A stretch of DNA of 64,000 bases from Cryptomeria japonica (Eukaryota; Streptophyta; Pinopsida; Cupressales; Cupressaceae): contig NC_081414.1 in the NCBI RefSeq assembly GCF_030272615.1, forward strand, positions 237,634,233 through 237,698,232, given 5' to 3'. The notes beneath the pieces were generated by a model. That model ran no database searches and was not told where the DNA came from. It saw only the letters and a program-made list of their open reading frames with translations. The first letter of the stretch is position 1; each line of letters opens with the position of its first letter. The translations under genes and the position numbers were made by a program. Of this stretch, positions 1 to 11,428 are shown piece after piece.

Positions 1-2690
1 ATACATATCATATACCTTGAGAAAACTCTTTCAAGAAAATTCTATTCTCTAAAGCACGCCCAATGTATTTGTATTGGTGGGGAATAGCAGGTTAGAGATA
101 AGTCTATGCAAACAAGGAATCTTTTTCAATCCCTACTCCTTGCTACATTTAGATGGAGAATAATCCACTAGGTTCAAGATGATTCAAGCACAAAGTGGAT
201 GCAATGGTCCTTCGTTGTTGAGTTGAAAGTGACTATGCAAATGATGGATGAAGAAATGTGTATTAGGATGAATAATTGACCCTTTTTTGTATGTACATGA
301 CTATAATAGATCGATAACCTAATTCCAAAAAAGTATGCAATAGTACAAGCTAAGACTAACCAACAAACCAAAGTTGAGGCAAATGTGCAGGGACTCATTC
401 ACCTAGCTCGACTTGCTTCCATCATTTTCAGCTACAATGAATTGTAGACTATAGATCTCCACTTGATCAACCTATACTTGTTTCCATAGTTTCGCCACTT
501 GTTCTTGCACATAGAAAAGAGAGAAAAATTTGGGGGAGAAAGGGGTTTTCCTAAGTCAAACCCCAATTTTGGAATCAACCTTGAAATAGAATTGAAACAA
601 ACTTGAAAGGAAAGTGTGTCGCTAGGTAACAAAGGCTAGATCTTAAAAATGAAAGTGTCTTATACATTGAGAATGCATATGCTTCTTTGAAGATGGTCAT
701 GAATGTTGATGCAATAGCATGACTCCACACAAAAGACCTAAAAGGACATCAGAAAAGACATGCTTGCATGAAGGTTGTTGAAGGTTGCCACAATGAAGAA
801 TATGGTGGGATGAAATGCCTTAAATGTTGAATACTTGAATGCTTGAATGTCTTATCCTTTGTATATTCATGTTACCCAAAAATGAGAGAGGATACTTTGC
901 TTATATACCTCTCCCAAGCATTTCAGGGTGCAAAACATGAAGTAGGTCGACACAGGAAAATATTTCTTACTAAATCCACTTGACCGTTGTGTGATTTTGA
1001 TTTGGGGCCAAACTAGGGGGAGCGAGGCACCCTAGGCACTATGCTCCCTCCAAAGCAGGCCCAAATCAGAACCTGAGGTCTTAAATGAGGAGGAGATGTT
1101 GGAATGTTATGTTGAATTGGGTTGTGATAAGTGGAACTGGATGCAGGAGGCCATACATGGTAAAATAGGCCCTGGTTGAGCAAGAAATTGTATAGGGATG
1201 CAATTCATGATGCTACAATTTTATCAGTAACAAATCTATTACAATACATTATCAAAGTGTTCGTGCTTTATTACAAGCAAGAGAATATCAAATTGGTTAC
1301 CTCCAATAAAAATAATCCAACCTATGAACAATGTAACTTAGTATCTTAACCATACTACAATGTCACAACCAAGAGTAACAAGAGATCAAGACTCTTCAAC
1401 CATGGAGGAAATATGATAGCATAACTCTTCCTTCTATCTGATTCACCATGAATATACCATATCAATCACTTTAGAAATAGAAATCAACTTACTAATTTTC
1501 AAGGTCACACCTAGTTTGACTTTAGATCCAAGAGTCATTACAATCTCTATTGTAAAACCCATATGACCTTTAATTTAATTAGTATGCTCAAGATGGAACA
1601 TCTCCATATGACTCCCCACATTAAATTTAATTATCAATGATACATGCGATTTATTAAGAAAATATTAGTTCAACTAAAGTGTATAAGGTTTATGCAATGT
1701 GTACAAGATTTTTCCCAACACTTTAGTAGCATTTTCTATTTGTTTCTTTAGCCAATCTATCTTCTTCAATTTACTTTATAGCCACATCCATGGGATTTGA
1801 AAAAAAATCATTTCATTTGGCACCTAAACTAATTGTTCATTATATTTCTCCTCCATTACCTATACTACTATTTCATGGTAGTTCATCCTACTCTACATGT
1901 CATCCATTTGTTTGTTAGCAAATCTTGATAACGATTAGATCTTTGACATTTGCTAGTTTGTGTGTTAACTCTAGGCTCAAGGTCATTAAATATATTGTGT
2001 ATCTATCTTTACCATTTTTTCTCCCACCTCATATGCATCCCTTCGTTATGCACTTCTTCCTACTTGGTCTTATCAAGTACTCTCGTGTGCACTTTCACTA
2101 TGCCCTCTCACGCTCTTCCTTCATGATCTTTTCTTTCACCTCACACTCATCTTCCTTTTCTATAGCACCTCTTGTAGTGCCTTTGTGCATACTTCTCTTA
2201 TACGTCTTCTTTGTTACTTCCTCTTCATATCCTTGCAATGGTTAAGAGTGGGGAAAACATAATTTATGAAATAAAAGTTGCAACCACAAACAACTGATCA
2301 TGAAATAGATCCCAATCACAATCAACAGAGATGAAAAGACGAAATGAAATATCAAAATATGTAAACCCTAACTCAAATCATTCCCTTCACATGACTCCAT
2401 TGTCTTTCTTTCTCCTTCAATCAAATGTATGTGGCTCTAAAAAACAAATGCAAGTGTTTTGAGAGCAAGATGATAGAAAAATGATGGTAATTGTGAAGTA
2501 ATTCAAATAGCATAAGGATACTCAAAATATGGTTGTTAAAAGAGAGGAAAAGACCCTCAATTTATAGCCTTTCGAAAGGCACATTAGAAAGATGAGATCA
2601 AATAAAATCATTAGTGAAAATTGACTTCATGAAGCACAATTAGGGCTGATTGAGAGAAAATTATAGAGGGCAATTTTCCATTCAAAAATG
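1..2690. other. AT-rich intergenic DNA, no supportable gene
   Basis: I see no coding region with recognisable domains here. Reading frames are short and come from T-rich or low-complexity sequence. The one structured feature is an imperfect inverted repeat at 999-1067 (separate entry). The stretch could be decayed transposon sequence, but I cannot name a family. Confidence 0.5.
999..1067. repeat. imperfect inverted repeat (hairpin)
   Basis: The arm starting GATTTGGGGCC at 999 pairs with the arm ending GGCCCAAATC at 1067. Each arm is about 25 bp, with a small bulge and a loop of about 19 bp. The outer (GATTTGGG) and inner (GGGAGC) parts pair well, while the middle is mismatched. It could be a decayed MITE or chance structure. 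Function is unknown. Confidence 0.4.
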
Positions 2691-2699
2691 AGGAAAGTG

Positions 2700-2790
2700 G
2701 GAAGCTAGAAAAGAGGAGGGAAGCTATAAAAGAGGAGGGGAAGCTAGAAAAAGAGGAGGAGAAGCTAGAAAAGAGGAGGAGAAGTGGGGA
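2700..2790. repeat. purine-rich minisatellite, ~20-bp unit
   Basis: A unit close to GAAGCTAGAAAAGAGGAGG is repeated about four times in tandem with small changes, for example GAAGCTATAAAAGAGG. The plus strand is almost pure purine. No coding role is apparent. Confidence 0.8.
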
Positions 2791-2944
2791 TAACTAATTA
2801 AATAAATGGTATTTAATTGTAAAATAAAAAAAGGGAATTAGGATAATGAACTAATTCATAAGTCCTAAAACAAATTAGTTAGGAAAAAGGAGAAATAATT
2901 AAAAATTTGTTAAACCCTAGATAGAAAAGGAAATGAATTAGGTC

Positions 2945-3400
2945 AAATGGTGTCATGATAAGATTGACACGATTAATGATAAACATGGACATGATCAATT
3001 GTAATGATTAATAAGGACCAAGAATTGATCAAATTAATAAGGATAGGGATTGATGACAAACAGATCAAAATTGACAAGGATTGATGATGACTAACAAAGA
3101 TTGATATGATAAAATGATAATGATTGACAACTGATAAGGTATCAATGACAAATCGATCAATATTGATGGTTGTCAACTAATAGGGATCGATGATGAATTG
3201 ATCAAGATTGATAGAAACTGATAATGATTGAAAATGATACAGATTGACCCAAATTGATTGACAATTGACTGAAAGAGGATTGATATTGAAAATGATTGAG
3301 AACAACCCTAATCGATATTGATTAGGGTTAAAATGATGTTCAAATGATATGAAAGGTTGATCATGATCACAGATTGAGAATTGAGATTGATATCGAAAAG
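2945..3400. repeat. degenerate GATTGA/GATCAA-rich low-complexity block
   Basis: Short motifs such as GATTGAT, ATTGATC and TGATAAT recur densely over about 450 bp without strict periodicity. This looks like a decayed simple or minisatellite array. The short minus-strand frame across 2,973-3,176 is a by-product of the composition. Confidence 0.6.
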
Positions 3401-5366
3401 ACCTATGTCAAATTCGAGAGAATGGGATTGAATAAGAAAAGAATGTCGAAGAATGACACAATGTTAACAAATGATAAAGATCAAATGTGTAATGTAAAGG
3501 AAGTGTAAATAAGTGTAAAAAATTAATTATAGGAAGCACAGACATGTTAAAGTATGACACTGCAAGCATAATCCATTTTTAGGTGCCTACAATCCCATTC
3601 AACCTTACTTTGTGCATCCATTTTGCATGTTCCTTTATTCTTCAATATTCCTTTGGTTCTTTTGTCTCCTTAGTGTAGTCTCTCTTAACATTAAATATTT
3701 TCTTTCTTTCCTTAGTGCCATTTTTGTATATCACCATACACCCTCTTTTTTCTCTTGCAACCAACTATTGCATCCTTATGTCCTTGGGTTTGATAATATA
3801 TGTAACTACCTCTAGTTCAACAGGCTTGTTTGATTGTATCATGTTTGGTGATTCAACAAAACTACCTTGGTTCAATGATTTGCCAAGTTATTTCAAGGTT
3901 CAAATCTTCCTCCCATTCATTCTCACACTTGAATCATCTTACAACACTCTATTCTATCCTTCATCCTTGACCACTTCCTTTGTTCCACGTTACATTTTCA
4001 TCCTTATATGCTCCTATCTCCCTATGCAGGTCCTTTATGTATTTTTTCCTTCTTGCATTAGCCAATTTGGTTCTTGATTAAACCTAGACTAGGGATGACC
4101 TTTCACCAAACAAGCTATGAAATCATGTGCCAACTCCATAAAGGAATGATATACTAGGAATGAGTAATCACACCAATGTTATTATATATCCCTCAAAGTA
4201 CTTGTCTAAATTCTCTTCTCATTATGATTTCACCAACCAAGTGCTCATTATTAGTAGGTATAAATGACTAAACATGTAAAAATGCATTATTAGAACAATA
4301 AGAGTGATAAAAATTTGGTCCTCACCAAGAACACAAATGTTGTCATGTAATATAGTAGAATATAATAAAACATTAAGATAGGCTAATGAACTATCGTCAA
4401 CATGATATAAACATTTAATGAATCACAACATAGTGCATAACTATGAGATGAAAGTGGACCCAGAGTTGTAAGGCACAACATCTTCTAGCAATCATCATAT
4501 ATCCCTTCATCATGCAATGAAGGATGGACACACAAAGGTTAGACATCATGGGGGAAATGAGAGCATCAAAACAAATACATCAAGATGACTTCCTAAGGCA
4601 TCCCAATCCATGCACAATAAAAAAGATATTTAGTGGTGAAGCATAAGAGGATATCACCTTAGGCTATATACAATTAAAATGAACTAACATATCATGGTGA
4701 ACACTAATTAACACAATCATCCTATATATTACATGTAAGTGATTTGACATCATGTACATGTAGGTGAAACATATCCATAAAAGGCATATGCATGTGTGAG
4801 AACTAAGTACGCACACTAATTAGGGTTAGTGAATGCATATGTATCATGAAAAGCATATCCATAACAAGGAAATTTAGAACAATAACCAACACATAAATGT
4901 GATCATTGCCTATGTCATAATCATGAAAGCAATAAGAATAATCACCATCAAGGAACAAAGAGGGACCCATGATAAAAAGTCATATATGATTTGGGCTTAA
5001 AATATTAAAAAATCCAAATCTATAAATCAAAAGAAAACCTTAAATCAAAAGGGTGGGAAAGTAGAGATTGAATAAGTGTGGACCAATAAAAGTCAAAACC
5101 CTAGTCAAAATAGATTAATGAAGTACAAGGAATGGTAGATCCAAACATTAATTAAATTTGCAATAAGTGGTATATAATTAGAAAAATAGGATCTAAAACA
5201 CTAATGTAGCAAGAGTAAATCCTAAGGGCAAAAGCTTGGAGTGATGTAAACACTAACAAATTGACCAAAACATAAAGAAACAAAATATTCTCCTACATAA
5301 ATTTTAAGATAAACTAACTAAATAAGCATTGATACCAAAGGATTGTAGCTCAATTATTTGAGCACA
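3401..5366. other. AT-rich intergenic DNA, no supportable gene
   Basis: T-rich stretches around 3,600-4,080 give hydrophobic translations in two overlapping frames. That pattern reflects composition, not a gene. No domain, splice structure or repeat terminus was recognised. Confidence 0.5.
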
Positions 5367-5733
5367 ATTGGTGAGGATATTAGTATTTTCCTTGATGCAT
5401 TAACATCCACCAAGATTCAACTCCCTCAAAAGTATGATATATAAGGGATAAGCCCATGAGCATGCCCTCAATAACTTTGATGGAATAAATACCCCTCAAT
5501 CCTTAGCTCTTATTTGAAGAGGTATTGACAAAGAATCGTGCTCTCTTAATTGGTGAGGATATTAGTATGTTCCTTGATGCATTAACATCCACCAAGATTC
5601 AACTCCCTCAAAAGTATGATATATAAGGGATAAGCCCATGAACATGCCCTCAACAACTTTGATGGAATAAATAACCTTCAATCCTTAGCTCTTATTTGAA
5701 GAGGTATTGACAAAGAATCCTACTCTCATATCT
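5367..5733. repeat. tandem duplication, 182-bp period, two copies
   Basis: The segment starting TTGGTGAGGATATTAGTAT near 5,369 recurs at about 5,551, a spacing of 182 bp. Both copies run through CTTGATGCATTAACATCC to GGTATTGACAAAGAATC with only a few substitutions. This is a recent local duplication in non-coding DNA. Confidence 0.85.
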
Positions 5734-6239
5734 TATTTTTTATGCTCACCTTTTATATTTGTGATGGGATAAATTATTAATATGAAATACTCCAATGAAT
5801 ATACATTGCTACCCCAATAGTTGTACACATAGGAATACTATTTTTTCACTATGACAACAATACTTGCTTAAGCAAGTATCTTATTTTGTTAAATGAACAT
5901 CTTATTTTTTCAATGACACACTTATAGTGGATAGTTATGATATTTTATTTCAAACAAAAAATTATTTATTTCACTTGTTAATGAATGTATATTTTTATTT
6001 TTATGCCGAGAGGCGTAACCTACAGTGGCAGCATGGGGTGGAGTGAGATGGTGTGACCGTGTTAAAAAAAAAATGTTAACTTTAATAAATTGAAAGCCGA
6101 CAAGTATTATTTAATAATTAATAAATATTATATTTTTTGAACTGACAACTAAATAGTCATAACGTTTCAAACTAATATAAATACTGATGAATTGTAGAAT
6201 TAAAAACATATTACTCTGAATAAATACAAAAAAAATTAT

Positions 6240-6360
6240 CACCAGCAAGTGCGAATAGTGCGAATACTTCAAATAAATTTACCAGCAACTGCGAATAGTG
6301 CAAATAGTGGGAATAAATTTACCTAGAATATAGTGCAAGGTGGTGCAAATAAATACTCTA
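6240..6360. repeat. short direct repeat with GCGAATAGTG motif
   Basis: CACCAGCAAGTGCGAATAGTG and its variant ACCAGCAACTGCGAATAGTG lie about 42 bp apart. Each is followed by AATAAATTTACC-like sequence. A decayed third unit (AATAGTGGGAATAAATTTACC) follows. Confidence 0.55.
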
Positions 6361-6604
6361 AAAAAAGTAAGTCATTTTTACTTTATTTTACCTGTAATGT
6401 AAAATGGGTATTATATATATAATGGATAATGATATTTTTTATTATCTTTTTAGTAAAAGTAAATATTTTTTAATTCTATATTATTTATAGTAGTTTATAT
6501 ATTAAGTTGATATTAAATTAATTTATATAATTAAATAATATGATTAAGTTAATATTTCTCATATATTTTGTATATAATTAAGTTGATATGAACCTAAGTT
6601 GTAT

Positions 6605-6762
6605 AACTAGCCTAGATATCTTAATACATCTATCTAAAATACGCCGAGAGATATCAGTCTCGAAGCGCCTATTTTAAATTGTTGTTGAAAATATTTAGGC
6701 ACCTCGAGACTGATATCTCTCGGCGTATTTTAGATAGATGTATTAAGATATCTAGGCTAGTT
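6605..6762. repeat. perfect 59-bp inverted repeat with 40-bp loop
   Basis: The left arm 6,605-6,663 is the exact reverse complement of the right arm 6,704-6,762, as I read it base by base. Pairing continues imperfectly beyond the arms (GTTGTATA against TATATAAC) and partly into the loop (GCGCCTATTTT against AAATATTTAGGCACC). A transcript would form a nearly continuous duplex of about 60 bp. Options are a young foldback or MITE-like element, or an inverted-duplication small-RNA locus. No terminal target duplication was identified. Confidence 0.85.
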
Positions 6763-7119
6763 TATATAACATTTACATGTTCTTATGTGTTCAACTATAG
6801 GTCTATTTTGACCAACATTTGGTCATTTTTTAATTTACATGTGGACTGTTTATTTGTAATATATAATATAGATTTGTGGTAAGATTGGATATTATGAGCA
6901 CAATTGCTATAACGATTATTGGACCCCGTTCAACTACTAGTTGAACGCTTTCTAATGATTTTCGATTTTCTTTTTATAATATTCTTAATAGCTATAACGC
7001 CTACATGTTATTTTGACGAGTTGCATGATGACTTGGATCTTTCTCCCCAAAAAAAGCCATTATTTGCCAGATGGTTTTCTCTGAAGGGGTTTCACCAAAG
7101 AAAGACATGGGGGGTACAC

Positions 7120-7236
7120 AGAGGGATAAACAGTAGGAGGACACCAGGCATAGGAGGAATGGTAAGACTTTGCTATTAGAATACTGATAATGAGAGTGAA
7201 GGAGTCTTACCCGATCCTCCCTACGTATCCCTTTTA
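7120..7236 (+). ncRNA. miR482/2118-superfamily-like precursor hairpin, locus 1
   Basis: The 5' arm GGCATAGGAGGAATGGTAAGA (from 7,147) pairs with the 3' arm containing TCTTACCCGATCCTCCCTAC (from 7,205) across a loop of about 35 nt. The stem extends outward through AGGGATA and TATCCCT. A 22-nt product starting with U at 7,205 would fit the family pattern UCUU(A/C)CC..U.CUCCC (family knowledge). In plants, 22-nt members of this superfamily target the P-loop coding region of NBS-LRR transcripts and trigger phased siRNAs. Here the mature 3' end (CTACGT) differs from locus 2 (CATGCC), so target range may differ. Expression cannot be seen from sequence. Confidence 0.7.
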
Positions 7237-8136
7237 GCTCACTTTACTCCAAGAAATCTATGTTACAGGTACTTTTTCTGTATGGATTTCGATATTTTTT
7301 ATTTCTGGCCTGATTTTTTTAAAAGTAAAATTTGATTATTGATTTCTTTAAATATTAGACAGATAAACGTAGATCTGAGTTTGTTGTTGAGCGGTCGACG
7401 GATGTGTATCTAGACATTATAGAATTGTGCAAGCATATGATCTTATAAGTAACTGGTAATTTGCAAATGACAGTATTAGAGAAGCTTTTTTATGTTTTGA
7501 ATTTGGCTATTAGGTTACGAAGTGGTTCTATGTAGGGTTTCAAGTTTTATCATTATGGAGTAACAGTTTTTATAAGATAGCTGAAGGCCTATAAAATAAA
7601 TTGAAACTTTATGTGGATAATAGGATAATAGAAGAGTTTCTATTTTTAAGTTCTTATATTTTCCCCAATTTATTGGGGCTGAGAATTTTTTTCATCATAT
7701 TTTTATTTCATATTGTAATATGATTTTTCTTATATGTTAAATAAAAACAATTTAATCGTTGCCTTAAAGATTCATAGAACCTCCAACTTATTAAAAATAT
7801 TAAACTAAAATTTTCACATTTAACTGCTAAAATCTATGGAACCACACAGTTGTAAAAGGCTCAATGATAGCCATAAGACACTTCTAAAACCCATTTCACC
7901 CTAAATATGTGCCAAATTAACAAAAATAGTTCACCAAAAATTTGTTCCAAATTAAAAGAATCAATGCTAACTTTCTCCATGGTCAGTAATGATTCAACAT
8001 ATGACCATAATGATGTTTTTGTTTTTGATATCTCCCTCGACTCTTCATTTGGATTGGCTTAGATCTATGTCGGGATGAGTTGTTCAGTGGTTGTCTTACA
8101 AGCTTTTTACTTGAATTTTTCATGTGTGTAGGTCTT

Positions 8137-9400
8137 TGTAGGAAACTACCAAGGGCTCTCAACTCACACAACGAAGGCTTAGTTGAACTTGTTGCGTTTT
8201 ATGTTTTGTACTTTGCAATTTCTAACAACAAGGGCTAGTTTTGAACAAATAGTATGCAAAAAGCAATATTGGAAAGAGCTGGAAATTAATTGAACTTCAA
8301 AAAATAGGATTATCAAACCCTTATTACATCCAATTTGCATAAACACCTTCAATAAAGAAATCAGACAAGACCAGGAAGATTTATTGTCAACTACCTCAAA
8401 TTTATGAAACCCCTTATTTGTCTTTGCTGCCGTACATCAGTAAATAACAACAACAAAATTATTTATCAGTCCAAACTACCCGAAATGGTGAGTTTAGTAG
8501 CTCAAACGGAAGCTACCAACTAGGCGTCTCCTTTAGGATTTATTTCAGAATTTTTGGACTCCTCCTTCAACAAAATCATACCCTTTCAAGGAAGAAAGGT
8601 ACGACAGATGTGCAAGCCGTACATGCACAAAAAACCCCAGTTGTAAACATACTTATTTTTGCCTCTGCTCTGACTCTGTGGTTGCAATCAATCATTTGCA
8701 TAAAATGAATAAAACCCTATCTAATCTGCCCAATCTTGGTTCTTGGATAAAACCAACTAAAAAGCAAAATCAACTGATATTTCACAGCCTCTAATGCCGA
8801 TGCATAGAAATCCACCGTTTTCCTGTACCAATACTCTCAGATCATCTATAGGAAGAAACCCCTGCCGAAACCCTCAAGCCAAAATCTCCTCAGAGCAAAC
8901 TTCAATATCAAATCATCACATAATGAAAAGAAGACCTAAAAACTTCTTTTATCTCATCCTTTAGGGTTTGGTGCAATTCCCAAGAAAAGTATTATTTGGC
9001 ATTTAAATGATGTTTTAACTTTTAATATTTCTTTTTGACTATTGAGGCTTAAAAAATAAATCATTTCCAGTTTAATATTAAAGTGGCCCCATCCGATGAG
9101 AAATAGACCCTCACTCAAGTTATAACTTAAAGTGAGTTTAAAATATTAAAGCATTAAAGTTTGCCACATAATATTTAATTAAAGTAATTAAATATTGATA
9201 TCTCTCCAAGTACTTATCAGAAATGCCTACCATCAGAACTAGAGATTGCCAAACAATACTCTATCATTGCTCATACCGTTCACTCTGAAGATGGAGAATC
9301 AGTCTCCAGGAGACCCTCTAACCAACCTCATCAGCATACGAGGGTCAGTGATAGGCTAATCTACCAAGCTAACAAATGTCAACTAGAAGGGGACATCACA
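8137..9400 (-). repeat. E1 3' LTR
   Basis: On the plus strand it begins TGTAGGAAAC and ends GGGGACATCACA, so on the coding strand it reads TGTGATG...CCTACA. It is the same length as the 5' LTR and collinear with it over its full length, with scattered substitutions. Confidence 0.93.
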
Positions 9401-9414
9401 GTCCGCCCCTCCTG
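9401..9414 (-). other. E1 polypurine tract
   Basis: On the minus strand AGGAGGGGCGGAC lies immediately before the TGTGATG start of the 3' LTR. This is the expected position and composition of the plus-strand DNA synthesis primer. Confidence 0.8.
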
Positions 9415-9829
9415 AAATTGCTTGTCCTCAAGCAATCTCAACTCAGGATGCTGTAAAATCTCCTTGCTCTCCCAAGTAGCATCCTCTACAGGCAAATCCT
9501 TCCATTTCACCAAATACTTTGTGATGGTAGGCTTCCTGAAATTCTTTTCCCTAAACTCAATGATAGCCTCAGGTACAAATTAACTTCCCCTCATCATCCA
9601 AGGGTGGCAAAACTGTAGAAGGAACAATACGGTATCCTAACACCTTTTTTAGACGTGACACATGAAACACATTGTGTACTCTGTTGTCTGCCGGTAAATC
9701 CAACTCATAAGCCACCTCCCCTACATGCCTGGTCACTCTGAAAGGACCATAATATTGTGGTTTGAGTTTTTCTGCTCCACTCTTCCTGAGAGTACACTGT
9801 CGATATGGCTGTAACATCAAATACACCAT
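9415..9829 (-). pseudogene. E1 integrase C-terminal region and chromodomain (frameshifted)
   Basis: The frame at 9,569-9,829 encodes the integrase tail typical of chromoviruses, with PQYYGPFRV near its start and HNVFHVSRLKK further on. It then hits a stop. A shift of one base restores a downstream reading through 9,415-9,570 with the chromodomain signature KYLVKWKDLPVEDATWE. In this family the chromodomain reads histone marks and directs integration to heterochromatin. The frameshift at about 9,575-9,585 separates it from integrase, so this copy could not make the fused protein. Confidence 0.85.
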
Positions 9830-9862
9830 GTCTCCTACCTCAAATGACCTCTCTGTCCTCTT

Positions 9863-10882
9863 CTAATCAGCATATTGCTTTTGTTGATTATGTGCCTTTG
9901 CTATATTCTCCTTAAGAGCCTTTACAATATCTTGGCTCTCCTGTAGCAAGTCTCCTGCACTAGGAACCCTACGGTCACTCAACAATAAGTCAATGAAACT
10001 CGAAGGCTCATACCCATACAATGTTGCAAATGGTGTCATCTGAATGGACATGTGGTGAGTGGTATTGTAACAATACTCACAAAGATAAATCCACTTCACC
10101 CACGCCTTCCATTGTCCTAAAATGTAGTTCCTAAGGTATCCCTCCACCCATTTATTAACTATCTCAATTTGACCATCAATTTGAGGGTGGTAATTGGTGC
10201 TCGGTGTAAGCTCGGTCCCACAGAGTCTGAAAAGCTCCTGCCAAAAGTGGCTCATAAACCGAGTATCCCTATCACTGACAATAGTCTGAGGCAAGCCATG
10301 TAATCTGAATACCTCTCTGAAGAACAACTCTACTACCTGAATAGCTAAATAAGTGGTGGTGATCAGATAGAAGTGGGCATACTTCGTCAAACGATCCACA
10401 ACCACAAATATGCAATTGCATCCCTGTGCTCTCGACAACCCTATGATGAAATCCATAGATAGACATTCCCACTTCCTGTCAGGAATTGGAAGTGGTTGAA
10501 GTAAACCAGCAGGGTACATATGTTCATGTTTATTCTGCTGACAAACAAGACACTCTCTAACATACTGTAAAACATCTGCCTTGAGCCCTTTCCAAGTGAA
10601 GTGCTCACGAACCTGTCTATAGGTTTTGAAAAACCCGGGATGTCCTGCCATCGGTTCATCGTGAAAGAACCACAGTACCTTACTCCTAAACTCTAATCCT
10701 GGGATCAAGTACACTCTACCCTTGTAAATGATCAAGTTATTTACAACTATATACCTATTGTCCACTACTGATCCCTCTATCAAACCTGTATCCCAGCTAT
10801 CTTTGGCATACTCTGCCAATATAATATGATGCCAATCCCCTGCTATCTGGACCATAGAACTCAGGTGGGGATGACGTGACAA
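9863..10882 (-). pseudogene. E1 integrase (zinc and catalytic core)
   Basis: This is an open stretch of 339 codons. The HHCC zinc module is visible as HDEPMAGH followed by CLVCQQNK. The catalytic core shows the first Asp in LSMDFIIGL, the second in TIVSDRDTRF, and the Glu in DGQIEIVNK, matching the DDE order of Ty3/gypsy integrases. It joins upstream to the tail of RNase H (VVDALSRHPHLSS). Just downstream, at about 9,862, a TAG precedes the C-terminal region. It is the best-preserved stretch of E1 but is only a fragment of the polyprotein. Confidence 0.9.
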
Positions 10883-11428
10883 GGCATCTACAACTAGATT
10901 ATGTGTGCCTTTGATATAGGAAATATCAAAGTTATAAGCCTAAAGTTTGTTGACCCACTTTTGTTGCATGTCATTTAAGTCACGTTGCCCAAGGAAATGT
11001 CTCAAGCTATTGTGGTCAGTCTTAATGCAAAACTGGCTGCCCACTAAGTACTATCTAAACTTGGCCAGTGCATGCATTATGGCCAACATTTCCTTATCAT
11101 AAATGTTGTAACTCCTCTTAGGTCCATGGATTTTCTTGCTCTCATATGCAATAGGGTGCTTGTCCTACATAAGCACCGCACCAATGCCCTCACCGGAGGC
11201 ATCACACTATAACTCAAATGACTTTGAAAAGTCAGGTGTAGCAAGTACTAGACACGAAGTCATGAGCTCCTTGAACCTATCAAAACACTCCTGGGCCTCA
11301 AGAGTCCATAAGAAGGCACCCTTCTTCATCAAGTTTGTCAAAGGTGTTGCATGGCGTGAATAACCGTTAACACAACAACGATAGAAACCACTCAGGCCCA
11401 AGAAACCACACAACTGAGTAAGGTTCAT
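10883..11428 (-). pseudogene. E1 RT connection and RNase H, with stops
   Basis: It starts with the RT thumb/connection segment (LCGFLGLSGFYR, then GAFLWTLEAQECFDRF). RNase H follows, with CDASGEGIGAVL, IAYESKKI, YDKEMLAI and TDHNSLRHFL. In-frame TAG codons occur at 11,165-11,167, 11,051-11,053 and 10,940-10,942. Family consensus has Gln or another C-starting codon at those places, as expected from C-to-T decay. A further stop lies just before CDAS. The region is non-functional. Confidence 0.85.

Noticed and set aside
1925-4077. Several hydrophobic reading frames, possible membrane proteins
   Set aside because: They come from T-rich DNA, overlap in different frames and lack any conserved motif.
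6919-7179. 86-codon frame ending in a P-loop-like GIGG motif, possible NBS-LRR fragment
   Set aside because: The motif is exactly the 5' arm of the miR482-like hairpin; the rest of the frame has no NBS-LRR similarity.
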